Shown one piece after another: positions 1 through 12,906 of a DNA stretch of 64,000 nucleotides. The number at the start of each line of letters is the position of its first letter. Positions within the stretch are counted from its first letter, which is position 1. A program made the position numbers and the translations under genes. Location: NCBI GenBank assembly GCA_965153455.1, contig OZ234504.1:4464001-4528000 (forward strand), given 5' to 3'. The notes below the pieces were generated by a model that was given only the letters and a program-made list of their open reading frames with translations, did not search any database and was not told the DNA's origin. Origin of the DNA: Sphagnum compactum. Taxonomy: Eukaryota > Bryophyta > Sphagnopsida > Sphagnales.

Positions 1-426
1 CCTATGTTTTTAGATCCTAGTACTTATCATCTTAATGCTTCAAATCCCATTGCAACATTTCTCTGTCCATTTTAACCTTAGATTTAATATGTCATTTGTA
101 GCTCCAAATTACATGTCCTTTGGTTTTCAATGGAATAATCCATCTATACCTTATTGAGTTGCTATTGATTCAACACAAGAAGAAATCTTGTCCTTCTCCA
201 CTTGCACACATTGTGACTATTGTTCGATTTAATACATTTCAATTACATTTGGCCATTTTAAGTTTACAAATTGTTTGTTACATTAATTAATGGTCAATAT
301 TGTTCATAGTTGTTACATTATGTTATTCACTTATGAGTATAATTTAAACCCGATTTAATTTTTTAATATTTTAAATTGTTGACATGGAAATTGAAGTAGC
401 CTTTAACTTTATTTGCACAATGCATT

Positions 427-965
427 ATAATGGGTTAATGATTTTTTTCACATCTTTTCAATTATCAACATGTGTACATGAGTTAAACCATTCACTTTTA
501 ATATGTTAAATTATTATTCACAAATTGCATCTTGCATTTATTTTGATATAATAAAACATATGCAACTCAAGATTTTGTAATTATATTTGAATGGTTTAAT
601 GAGTTTTTTCACATTTTTTGAACTATCAACATATTTACATGAGTTGATTCATCTACTTTGAACTTATCGAAACCATTATTCAAATGTTGCATATTACACT
701 TATTAATATATATTGAAACACAACATAACAACTTAATGCCTCACATTTATACTTGAATGAGTTATGTTTGAATTTTTTCACATCTTTTGAACTATTATCA
801 TTTGCACATGAAATGAATTATTCATTTTGAATGTGTTAAATCCATTACTCATGAATTACATTTTGCAGTCACCATAATTTTTGAAATGAATGTAAAAGAA
901 CTTAACATGCTTCACATTTATATTTGAATGGGTTAATAATTAGGTCAAAATGTTCATGCATGCAA
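427..965. repeat. Degenerate ~170-bp tandem repeat, about three copies
   Basis: A block of about 170 bp recurs in order. Each copy has 'gaatgggttaat'-type text, then 'tttttcacatcttttgaact', then 'atcaacat..acatga', then 'aaattattattca'. Copies begin near 427, 587 and 755, and a partial one near 925. Divergence between copies is high, so this is an old array. No coding potential is apparent. Confidence 0.6.
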
Positions 966-1996
966 AGTTCAGGATGCATGTAAACTTTTGAATTACAAAT
1001 TTTTTCATATATTAAATTATTGTACATTTATGTAAATTAAAAATATTTTTTTCCCTTAGTTTATTTTAGGCACCATGGATAAGTTTATCATTATGAATGT
1101 TCATGATACCACAACAAAAAAACCCCAAAAATAATCCCTAACATTTCCCCCCCTTTTTTTTTCTGGTGTATGAAAAAGAATCCACGTTAAAAACAATGAT
1201 TAAATTTTTAATTAATTAATTAATAATATTATTATGAGAAGATATGAATAATTTAAGTTATTTCTAAAATGTTAAACATGATTTATCAACTTCTTTAAGC
1301 TTGTTATGTTACAAGTTTATGTTTCAATATTTAAAAACGAATTAAAATTTTTCATTTAAATAAATTGAATAAATGAATGAATTATAAATGGTGATAAAAT
1401 AATCACACCAAAGACTTTTTATTTTTTATTTTTTATTTTTTTTCAAAATAATCCACAAGAAAATTTAACCATGTTTTGGCTATAGCCATATATGGAAGTG
1501 TAAATTTGTTTAAATATTCATATATTTTGGCTACAAGTCATAGAACCCATTATAAAATTATATCATTTAAAAAATAAAAATGTAAAATTTTAAAAATGTA
1601 ATTTTAAAAATATTTTGTTGATGTTGATGGCCCTTTTTATGTTTTCAAAATGATGGAAATTCACCAAAAAACAATTCTCAATTACATCAGTAATATTTAT
1701 TTTAAATTTTCAAAAAAATTGGATAAGGTTTATAATGATCTCAAAGATTGAACTTAGAAGTTTTCAAATAAATTTGATTTTGGAATTGTTTATGTGTTTA
1801 ATGTTGGAATTATTAGAATTACTTTTAAACTTTTATTCATTAAGGATAACCTTTTTTTTTCAAATTTGTGATCTCAAATTTTTGACAATTTTTTTGTTGT
1901 TTACATTTTTCTTTGAATTTTTTCCATTTTTTCCAAGTTTTTCCCTAGCAATAATTCCAAGTTAGGAAAATTTGAAACCAAGAAAACATGTTGGTT

Positions 1997-2024
1997 GGGG
2001 GGGGGGGGGGGGGGTGTTGGGGGG
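1997..2024 (+). repeat. G homopolymer tract
   Basis: A run of 18 G is followed by a short break and six more G, in an otherwise AT-rich setting. Such tracts can form G-quadruplexes and are prone to sequencing length error. Similar tracts occur near 20,617 (G) and 51,021 (C). Confidence 0.8.
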
Positions 2025-2849
2025 CAATTCAACTATTTAAACCCAAAATTTCACCAAATTAAATTGCTTTTATTTTTTTAAATTGTAAAATATATGTTTA
2101 CATCTTAAAAAATAATAATAATATGTTGCAATATTTTTTTCAAAGTTGTGTAATTAATCATTTGGATTAATGTATGAATCATCTTGTTAAACAAATATGG
2201 TCTTCATAATTAAATGTCTTTTTGTTTAAATTGACTTAAAATCTTTGTAAATTCAATGTCAATTAAAAATGCATTCATTAAGTCTTAATTTTATTCTCAT
2301 TCCATAAAATATGCCCAATTTTTGTAGAACTATGAGATTTATATTTCCCTAATATGATTGGGTACAAATGTTTTATTTATTTTTGCAATGATGCTAAAAT
2401 GGTCATCATCCATAAGAAGATTGTCACATTTAGTTATAGACAAGTTTATGTAGTTGGAAACTTATTTAAATCTTTCAATATTATAGTTTTTTACTATATT
2501 TTATTGTAAAAATTGACAATATATATTTTAAATTTGACAAAAATGATTTCTTTCAAACAATCCTTTCTTGATGTTATTGCCCTTTTAAATTGGTAAAGAT
2601 TAGCCACAAGAAGAAACATTAATTAAATTTATTCATGACATGTAATTTTTAGTTTTTAAAAAACTTTTTATATTTAATTTTTGTAAATTATAATTATATC
2701 TACTTCATTATTGAATAAGCTTCAAAATCATGTTTTCATTTATAACATTTGAGTAAATATTGAAAAGAAAAACGTATGTTAAAGTTTGAATTTTCTAAAC
2801 AATTTCATGCCAAACACAATAAAACTTTTTCTTCTTTGTTAATAAAGTT

Positions 2850-2925
2850 TTGAAGTGGTTTGTTGGTTAAGACTTTAGTGTGTTTCCGTGAGGTCTTGGG
2901 TTCAATCCTTGATGGATGCATACAC
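2850..2925 (+). mobile_element. Possible tRNA-derived SINE remnant
   Basis: The text around 2861-2873 ('tgttggttaagac') resembles a pol III A box. The text at 2899-2908 ('ggttcaatcc') is an exact match to the B-box consensus GGTTCRANNCC. Spacing of about 35 bp between them is tRNA-like. The flanking sequence does not fold into a complete cloverleaf, so a functional tRNA is unlikely. I see no clear 3' tail or target duplication, so this is tentative. Confidence 0.25.
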
Positions 2926-5900
2926 TAATGTATTTCATATTAATGCACTTAACAAATGTACATCATGGTGAATATACAAACAAGCACATCATGGCAAATG
3001 ACATCAAAACTTTTTTTGTTGCCAAAATTGAAAAAAACAATTTTCAAATTTTTTCATGACATGTAATTTTGTCATGACATGTTGTGACACAAATACAATA
3101 TGTGACTCCATGATCTTGGAAAAAAAACCGGAACTTTTTTGGTATGATGATGTGGCACATCATTTCACGTCATATTAACTTGAGACCTCATATATCCATG
3201 TCATAATTTTTAAATTAGAAATTATTAGTGCAACATGTGACTATCCAAAATGACTATAAAACAATTCACTAAAAAGTCCTAATCAATTAGTCATTTTTTA
3301 CCAAAACCATATAAGTTGCATATTACTCAATTTGTCCCGTTTCATTAAAAATTAGTGAATTTGGGTAGTGGAAAAGGACAAGATTTCTTCTTATGTATGT
3401 TTTATCAATGATGGTGAATAAGGGGGAAGTCATGCTCCTTGACACTCGCTTGCACACACACCTGCTCAAAAAACCTATGAAACAAAAATAATTGTCGACT
3501 ATTGTTGACAATAGTTGCCAAAAGCAAGAAAAAAAGAAATGGAAAAAAATTTGAAAAAAGGAAGGAAAAGAAAACAGAGGAAGAGGATAGAGGCCAAAAA
3601 AGAAAAAACATTTCGCACAAATATTTCTACAAGCCCCCAAGTTCAAGAAGAACTTACCTCTTGTGGGGTCTTGTCCTCCAAGGCTCCCACCTCTTCCATA
3701 CTTATAGAAACTATTGCAGGTTTTATTTATGGTAATCCCATGCATAATAAATAATTTGGCTTGAAAGGTGAAAAGAAATTTGGATCTTGCAAGAGAAAAT
3801 TTGACACCATGATTAGTTCCCCTAAATATTCACATCACTTTGACAAAGTGAATTTTTCACTACCACGATAAACAAATTTTATAGGGGTGTAAGGTAATTG
3901 TGCACATCAACCTTAAGAAAATTCCATACCATGTGGAATTCAATCACGGTTAAGTAGCCATGGTCACAAGGCCACATACAGTCTTGAAAACACATGCAAT
4001 CAAAAGATCTTTCACATTGCAAGGATGATTACAAATTCACAAGCATGATGTTTTGCAATCCAATTTGAAGGTACAAGTGTGAAGGGAAAATAACAAAGGA
4101 TCTTCTCACACCCTAGCCCTTGTGTTCTATGGGTGGTTCAAACTTGTTAGGAATAAAGAGGCTAGGTATAAGGTAATGTGGTTTTGTCATGATGACAAGA
4201 GTTGTTGTGTGTTGGGAGATGTTCATGATTCTATGAAAGGAAAACCTCAAGTTCTAGAGGTTTCGTTAGTTTTCACCGGTACTATACTCATTCACATGGA
4301 GGTGGCATTCTTGGAAGATGTTGGGTTTCATTTGCCTAGGCGTGCCCTTGTTGATAATCATGGTGGGAATCTAGATGCACAAATGACATTCCCATTTCCA
4401 AATGGGACAACAAAATTGTACATCATGTTCCACTTGGAAAGGATCATGATAACAAGGGGTTGTTTGGGAAAAACTTGATATCAATTGTTTTACAAGTGTT
4501 GGAGGTTCCAAATCCTGGATATGGGTGAGTGTATTCAATTGAATCCCATAGTGAAATCATGTCCGTCACATATGAAGTGACAATTGGGTTGATCCTTAAT
4601 TACACATGTCCTGACTTTGTTTCTATGTTAACAAATTTGAAAAAGAGAAGGAAGTTTGTCCCTTGTAAACATTTGTATTTCATTTTCAAAATTTAGATGC
4701 TTTGTGATCACAAAATAGATGATTTCATTAAGCCACTAACACTAAATATCAATGAAGTCAAAAAACTTTTGGCTAGAGATATTCAATTGGGCTAGTATCT
4801 TGTAGTCACATAAACATATATAGTTCTCTTGTCAATTGTAGTGCCTTGGTCCACATGTCCTCTAATTAGCTACACATTTGTTCTTGGTGTAGTTTGGACA
4901 TAAAAGTTTTCATTCTATGTTGAATGCAATATTGTATTGAATTTGGTTTACAATTGCACATCACAAATTTTGATGTTTTCCTAGCATGTGTGTCCTTTGT
5001 TGCGTGATATTAATTTAATCGTAAACTATTTTTTCTTGAACACATATACTGACTCTTAGTTCATCATGCATATATTCATTTAAAAAAATTGCATTGCCCA
5101 TCTATCTATGTATGTTTTCATCCAAAATCATTCATTGATTCGGGCTTAAAGTATAGGTTTAATTTATTTCATGGTGATGGGGGAAATGTTTTTTCCATGT
5201 TACATACTAAGGTTCTCAAGCTTTATGCTCAAACTCCATGTTCATGTAGAAGCTTGCCTCCATAATTATTTTTTACCATGTGAAAGTAATTCAGTACATT
5301 GATGATACTACCGTCATGGAACACTTTCACTTAAAAAATTTCCTACAATTATTTTGCTATTTGATGGTACTACCAACTAGTGATAGTAACCTCCATTTCG
5401 TAACATCATCATATGTGGTTCACTATTCAACAATTTGTTCCCACTAGTCTCCAAAATTATGCCTACACATTGAGAATTATAGATTGAAATTTATGTTCTA
5501 GATGAGATTTTGGTCTCCATAGTAAATGCACAATTCAATTATGTAGGCTTATTCTTCCAAGTACTCAACTTGCAATACAACCTTTGCAACTTGTGGTATC
5601 ACTTGTTCAATTTCATTGTTGTCCAGGTGATTCTTCCAAGGGTTGATTGTATGGCAGTAAGCCAAATTGCTAGTTAAATCTTCTATCTTTTGGTTTGAAA
5701 TCCTACCTTCCTTTTCCTTTTTTAGAACTAGGTGGTACATATTCCAATTTATGCATCTCATAGTGCTTAAAGGGTGACGTATTCAATTATGTTCTTCCTT
5801 ACACCCATTGCTTCAAAATCTGAAGTCCCCTCATTGCATTTTTCCTCTAGACATTTGGATCAACCTCCAATGGTGTTTCCCTCAATAATAGATGATTTTA

Positions 5901-8900
5901 GTTATTATTTTGTCTTTATGTTCTTTTAGTAAATGCATCACAAGGTTCCAATATTGTTTCAAATGGTGTTTGATACTCTGCAGGTCACTCCTTTGTTTTT
6001 GGCATGCGTTGCATCGTATATTGCACTAATTCATGTGTGAGGAATTGCATCATTTCCTCATGCAATTATTGTTCCTACATTCCTCTACTCCCATTGTTTC
6101 ATTTTGTCGAATTATAACCTAATCCAACTATCTTTGCAAACTTCTGGTCACCACTTGATTTATATTTTCCATTTCTATTTTTTCCTTTATCAACTTCTTT
6201 TTAAGATTCAAACCCTTGCGGTAGCTACCCCACTCAACTTCTTTTCCCAAAAAAAAATGATCAAGGGGTGTAGTCATATTAACATGTACCATTAATAATC
6301 ATAACTACTGCTTAATTTTTTGAATTTTGGATTGTAAAAACAAAAAACCATAAATACAATAATCTTTCATAAAATGTTATTGTGAATACATTATGTACAT
6401 ATCATAAAAATTTGGAATCAATTTAACAAGTAAAAAATACATAATTTACATTTTTGAAGACTTGTAACCACTGTTTAAAATTAGTTTTGACACTAAACAC
6501 ATAATTTGAAAATATTTTAATCACATATTTTGAGATATTTTTTAATATACACCTTAACATAATAATATCAAGAAATTTTAAAATATTTTTAATGTATTTT
6601 TGAAAAACATATTAAAATTTTCTTAAGAATATTTTAAAGAAAAACACCTAAAAAGCAGTGGTTTAAGGGGCACATGTGGCTCCTTATAGGTGGTTGAACC
6701 TTGAGGGGTGAAAACATGGTAAAATATGCCAACGGTAAAATATGCAATATTAAAAAATTGTATGTTGTAATACTCATTAAATACAGTTTTAGAAATACAA
6801 GTACATGAAAATATGTGTCCCACTTTTGCTTCAAGTTGTATATGAAAATATGATGAAAGTACAATTGTAATTGGATTTTATATATTTTCAAATGGATAAA
6901 ACATTAATATGTATCAACGTGTTTTAAATTTTTTCTTTTTATAATCATAATTTACCAAAGTTTTCATATATAAGCATATTTGAAAATTTGAAACTTAACT
7001 AATATAGAACATATTTTTCATCCATTTTTCTTATACTAATTTTTTTCATACTTTATGTGTAGCTTACCATAAATTCAATGGAGTGCACCCTTATTTCATA
7101 ATGAAAGTTAAAGAAGTTTTGAATGAGTTTTTTCATGTTTATACCATAAATGTGATTGTGATTACATAGTGGATACTTTTTTTTCACATACTTTCATCCC
7201 TAATAGAAAATCGTAAAAACATTGAAACACAAGTTTTCTTAGGTTATGCTCTTAAGAAAAATAGAAAAATCAGTCAAAAACACATAAAAATCTTGATTTC
7301 TTTTCCAATTCATTCAAGGGATGTTCACCAAATGGTAAATATAAAATTCTACAATTCTTAAACTGAGACTTCTTGCCATAGAATTGGCACTTTAATATTG
7401 ACATCTGAAATATTGCAAAAAGAAATACAGAATTGGTAAAATTTAAATTGTAGCATTAACCCTAGTATTATTTTACATACAAAATCATTATCATGTGCAA
7501 TAGAATTAATACTATTCTTCATTGCTTAAAACGGAATTAACATGCATCAATTTAAAAACAAAATCTAAAGACAAAATCTAAAACAATTTCATGTTTGAAT
7601 TCTTTTTTTCATTCCTCCTAACTTTGAAAACCTATCAATAGTAATAATTCTTTTTCTTTTCTTATCCACTTAATGAACATCCTTGTAGAAGAAGATTAAT
7701 TCAAATTTTCCTCCAAAAATATAATTCAAACCTTCTTTTTATCCTAATTAGTCCATAACTATAATGGAAATCCCATTTAGTCTTTACAACACATAAGCAT
7801 TAAACCTTTTCTTCCATACCTCCTTAGTGATGAAGGTTATTTTTTTACTTTCATGGACCTTGCATTTTAAACACAACCTATTGAAATTAGCTAAGGAGAA
7901 TTTCACATCAAAGGTTAATGCACATTATCTATTGTTTGCACATTAATAATGTGCATTTATGTGCAAATTCAGTAAATCCACATTATTGAATTTGAAGAAC
8001 AAGAAGACAATCAACAAATTCAATAGATGCATTTCACGAATGATGAATCAACAATTAATGTCATTGAAGACCAGAAATGATATAGAAAAATGTTTGGTAG
8101 AAAGTTAGTTATATGTGTATTTTGGTTGACAATGTTCATAACTACATGCGAATCTAATCAACATCTTTTATTTCGTCAATGTCATTTTACATGTGCATGA
8201 GATGCTTTGAATTATTTAGCTCAAAAATTGCAATCATGTTAAATTATGATTTTTTCGTCTATAGTATTCAATGTCTATGTTTAGTTCCAACATTACAATC
8301 ATGTTATTGACATCTTTTGTTTATAATATTCATAATTTGTAGATTGTATTATTTATGCAACCAATACATTTTTTTTGCATGTAGTCTCCTTTAACCTTTC
8401 ATTCAATTGTCCAATGAAACTTTAGTGCATGTATTGCTTTGATTCATGAATGCCATGTTCAAGACATGCATTAGATAAGTAATTGCATTCACCAAATTTG
8501 TTTGTGTAGTGTTGATGGCATAATTTCTAAGCTTGATATATTCAAATTACTTTTGTAACATGTTTTCTTGTGTTTTGGATCACGTTTCTTTTCAACAACA
8601 AGAGTTGGATTCAAGATGCATCCAATTTATACAACAAGTTGTGGTGGCTTGTACACATCAAGTTGTGATGGTTTGTAAATTTCATCCAAATTATCCAAGA
8701 GGTCTATGACATGAAGAGGTTGGAAAATCAATTTGCTATGTTGATCATGTCATACATTGCTTGGCCGAATTAATGTGGTAAATGTAATGTTCCTTTTGTC
8801 ATGAAGACTCATAGATTAGGATTCTTCATTATGGCCATTGTCAACCATGTAATCACAAATCCACTTGAAGTTGCCACTCAATGCTCCCATTTATTTTGAC

Positions 8901-11411
8901 AAGTAAGTCCATTCTTTACATGTGGTGAACACCCTACTTTCACTAGAAAGGCATCAACCTTTTTCCATTTCATGACTATTGTTTGAAACTAGTTATAAGG
9001 ATGTGTTCTTTTGACTTTGCTTGAATCAGTGCAAAAATTTCCATGTATTCCCAATTGGGTTTGTGAGGTTTCTTAGAATGGATTTTAATGAAATCCTTGC
9101 TATGAGCCCCTGTTGTGGGGTTTTTGGTCAAAACCTTTTTTTTTAGAGTGCACCTCCTTATGCATAGAATAAAGAGGTTATGTTGTTTGCTTCTTGTATA
9201 GAACTCTTTTGTAACAAAGGTGAAAATAGAGGTAGGAGGATGCAAGCTTACCACTGACTTATGCACTCCTTTTGCACAATTTCACATAACATAACTTTTC
9301 GTCCCCCAAAATCTATGTCTTGTTGAAGATTTGATGTTAGCATAACTTTGAGTTAACATTGGGTTAACATTTCATAACTCACCACCCTAGACTGGTTTTG
9401 GCCGAGGCAGAAAGTTAACTAAATTAGTTGTAGAATCACCTTCTAGCCTAGCCTAGCTGCCAATTGACAATTGACCATGTTATCTTAACCACCTGTAGTT
9501 ACTGGCCAGGTCATTAGTTATTAGGGTCTCTGCAGACATGCCGAGGATGCAAGAATTTAGACCACAATTAAATGAATTATATTTGTCCACTTGAATAAAA
9601 AGTTTAGATTGCAGTTGAAAAAATTTGACAACTTTAAGATACATAAATCTCAAACATATAAATTTTTATTTTGTTAAATGCATGGAATCTCTGTGTGGAG
9701 CACGTGGACGGGAAACACTTCTTTGTTGTTGTATTTTCTGTCCTATAGCTAACCATGGGCCTTAACTATGTTCTAACTACTAACCCATTCACAAGCATCT
9801 ACTTACCTAACAGTCACCAAGTGGCTTCTCCTCTGTCCTGACTGGGCTGAATCAACACCCACATTGGTACCCTTCACTTTTTCTTATTGAGGCCTCTTTG
9901 TGGCCACAACCGGTTCCTCCATAGAAATTGGTGACGTGGCATCACCCCATTGGCGGAAGAGGTCATAGGTTACAACCCATATCCGTTGTGTACTGGGTTG
10001 GTCAGATGGGTGCAGGAGGGTTATGATGACAGAGATAACAACATTCATCCCAAGTGTTGACATAGTCATCAGTGACTATAGGCAGGTGAAATCCCGTCCA
10101 TTGAGTCACCACCGTTTAGGTCACACCATGTGAAAGTCTCACCGCTCACATGGCTCGACTTTTTCCCGTAACTGGCCTGCTCTCACCCGGTTGGTCGCGT
10201 AGTCCATATTAAGCCCAAAACATGTTCGATTTGAACTCAAAGAGCCTGATTTACTCTGAGCATGATGGGGTATTTGCAATATTTAGAAATCATTTAAATG
10301 GATTTTGGGATTTTTACCATGGTACCAACCGTGGGTGCAATGCTGGTTTACCCAAGGCCAGTACATTACCTACCTGCACACCTACAGGATAACAACTTAC
10401 ATAAGACTTACACGGTACCCACTTACATATGTAGTCACTAGTTGCTTAGGTAGAGACAGAGAGTACTACCAGGGCTACAAGATAAGTTAGGGAGGTGGAA
10501 TGTTGCTAACTCAGTTCAAGTTCATCCACAACCGAGTCATTCATAATGCGTTTCCAAATGGATGGTGGAGTGGTGTGTGCTGGGTCACATAATTGCCCTT
10601 GAGGAGGCGTATGTATCTCGTGCAGTGAAATGTGACATTTGTTCTGATCATGACAAATTACAAACTCTAAAGACTAAGATGCTGCCTCCTCTTATTCTCA
10701 TACTTGTTTTGGCTTGTTCCAAACTTTCGGCTTCCTCTTGTTCCCATACTAGTTTTTTCTAGTTCAAAAGTTCTAGCTACAACGTACACAACCCCCACAC
10801 AAGGCCCTTATGGGGTGGGTGGATGGGTGGGTGAGTTGTTCTCAAATTGGAGGACCGACTCCATTGGTGCTTCAGACATGACCCTGCAAATTAAAATTGG
10901 ATGAAGAAAAGTCAAAACATGCCTGTTTGGTTCAGCAAAATGGTCTTTGGGCGCAGCATTTTTGCACAGTTTTGCTTGCTGAGGTTGGTAAAAGGCACAG
11001 CAAAGTGTAACACCTGGTACCTAGAGAATACTTAGTGTAATAAATATAATCTGACCAATACTGATTGGTCAATCATGATTGGTCCAGGTGGTTTGCTATT
11101 ACTGTAGTCTCCCACCTATTGGCAGTCCCAATATTAAATTTTATGGGCAGGGTTGGCATAAATGAATAACTGAAACTTGGATACGAGCAATATTTTTGCA
11201 GGGTCACATACCAGGTAAGTAAAGCACGGTTGGAGAAGCTCAAACACGAGGCAACCCTGCAGAGCATACGTACTCTGAAATTGTCATGCATTTCATGCAC
11301 AATAGGGTTAAGGAGAGAAATTTTTTAAAAATCACAATGTCGACCATTCGGAACCCTTGGTTTGTACAAAAACCCACCTTCCCTTCCAAAACCATAACTC
11401 ACTATTGACAA

Positions 11412-11442
<31 letters not shown>

Positions 11443-11759
11443 TTAAAAACTTCAACAATTCACTGGTACCCAAGAGATTATTTTATTATTATTATTACTA
11501 TATTTTTTGGGGCACAAATGGAAATTATCCTTAAAGAAAGTTAAAAACCCAGGTAGTTACCTAAACCTAGCTAGAAAAGTAAGTGAATAAGTAGGTAATT
11601 ACTAGTTAACTAAGGAAGTGGGAGTAAAAAGTTAGGCAGGTTAAGGTAGGGTAGGCTTTGGATTTGGAGTAGATAATTAAAAATGTAAGTTTAGTGAGAT
11701 TGTGGTTGCCCCCCTCACGCGGCAAAGTGAACGGCAATTACGGGGTCTGTTGACAACGC

Positions 11760-12906
11760 CACTAGTGCAGTGCAGTGCAGCAGCCAAGCTTCCGACGACG
11801 ACGAAGCTTTGAACCCCCCCCACACATACACACATACTCGCCGCTCTCGCGCGACTTTCCAGGCATCAGCGTTGTGGTGGGATCTGCCTGCCTCCCTTTG
11901 CCTTCTTGCTCCCAAAACTAGGTTGGCTTCTGCCTCTGACTTTACATCATTTCGCCTGCTTGCCTGCCTACTGCTTGCTTTGCATGCTGCAGTTGCAGTA
12001 GCGGCATTTTGCAATAACCGGTGTGGTTTGGTTCTTTTCCTTCTTTTTCTTTTTTTGGTTTTGGTTTTGGTTTTGTTTTTGTTTTTCCTTGGGTTTCATT
12101 TCTACAGGTATCGTCTGTCTTTAGGTTCCAGTTGGGGGAGGTTTTGTAAGTGATCGTGTCGCTGCTCGGGGACTCGTTCATCAGCTTTGTCGATTTCTCT
12201 GTTTTTGTGTGTGTGTGTTTTTTTGGCCCTTTTGGGTCTAGTAGTCGTCTGAAAGAAAGAGGGGATACATTTCTGAGATAACACATTTTGGGTTGTTGGT
12301 GGTGGCGGTGTTGTTGTGTCGTGTGCTTGCTTCTAGTCCCTGGGAAGTTTTCTCTTGTTGGGTTTGGGGGATTTTTTTGTCCTCCCTCTCTCTTTGGGTT
12401 GCAGTTTTGGTTTCTGTCTGTGTTTCTGTTTTGGGTCGTGTTCCTTTTCTTGTTAGCTGTTTGTGTGTTGTTTTTGTTGCAGTATAACACTCGGGCTTCT
12501 ACTAGCTCTGTTCTCCGCTGGTTGCCGGCCCCGGTAGTCCCGAAACTAGGGGCAACGATGGACGTGAAGCTGGTATGGCATTGCCGGCGACTTTCCATCG
12601 GCTCGCTTCTGGCAAGTGCAGTGAACAGGGACTAGTAGTGATCCGCGAGGTTTAATGTTCACGGAGTCGAACAGCTGTTCACGAACTTCGCCAACCTCGA
12701 CTCTCAGTTGTGCAGGCAGAGACAGACAACAACAGGGATTACAACTCTCCAGGGCGCCGCCGTCGCCGCCGCTATGGTTCCTCACAGTTTCTATCATGAG
12801 TAGTTTCTGTGATCAGTACTTTCAGCAGCGCAGGCAGAGTACTCGAGGTACAGGAGTATCGAACGTTTTGGTAAAGCTGGTAGATCGTTGGTCATAGCTA
12901 CGTACC
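11760..12906 (+). promoter_or_regulatory. Probable promoter and 5' leader of the GAUT-like gene
   Basis: Composition shifts abruptly from AT-rich to balanced or GC-rich at about 11.7 kb, followed by T/G-rich sequence (12.0-12.5 kb) and then the gene's start codon at 12,907. The T/G-rich part looks like a leader intron, a common arrangement for plant GAUT genes, but I cannot fix its splice sites or the transcription start. Open frames here on both strands are compositional and resemble no family. Confidence 0.4.

Larger units (their letters stand above)
1..11700. other. AT-rich gene-poor region
   Basis: This stretch is strongly AT-rich up to about 9.3 kb and then drifts toward a more balanced composition. 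I find no run of codons resembling a known family and no chain of phase-compatible exons. The few open frames over 60 codons (for example 4122-4478 on + and 8976-9266 on -) have low-complexity or anonymous translations and are best treated as chance. Recognisable items are the tandem array near 0.4-1.0 kb, a G homopolymer near 2.0 kb and a possible tRNA-derived SINE remnant near 2.9 kb. From 9.3 to 11.3 kb the sequence looks like old intergenic or transposon-derived DNA, but I could not assign it. Confidence 0.6.

Noticed and set aside
4122-4478. 118-codon + strand open frame
   Set aside because: Unrecognised, isolated in AT-rich DNA, no neighbouring compatible exons; could be an old transposon fragment but cannot be supported as a gene.
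7938-7954. Perfect 17-nt palindrome gcacattaataatgtgc
   Set aside because: Short AT-rich palindromes are expected by chance in this composition and nothing nearby gives it a role.
11715-12635. Long overlapping open frames on both strands (up to 218 codons)
   Set aside because: They coincide with the T/G-rich leader of the GAUT-like gene, have low-complexity translations and resemble no family.
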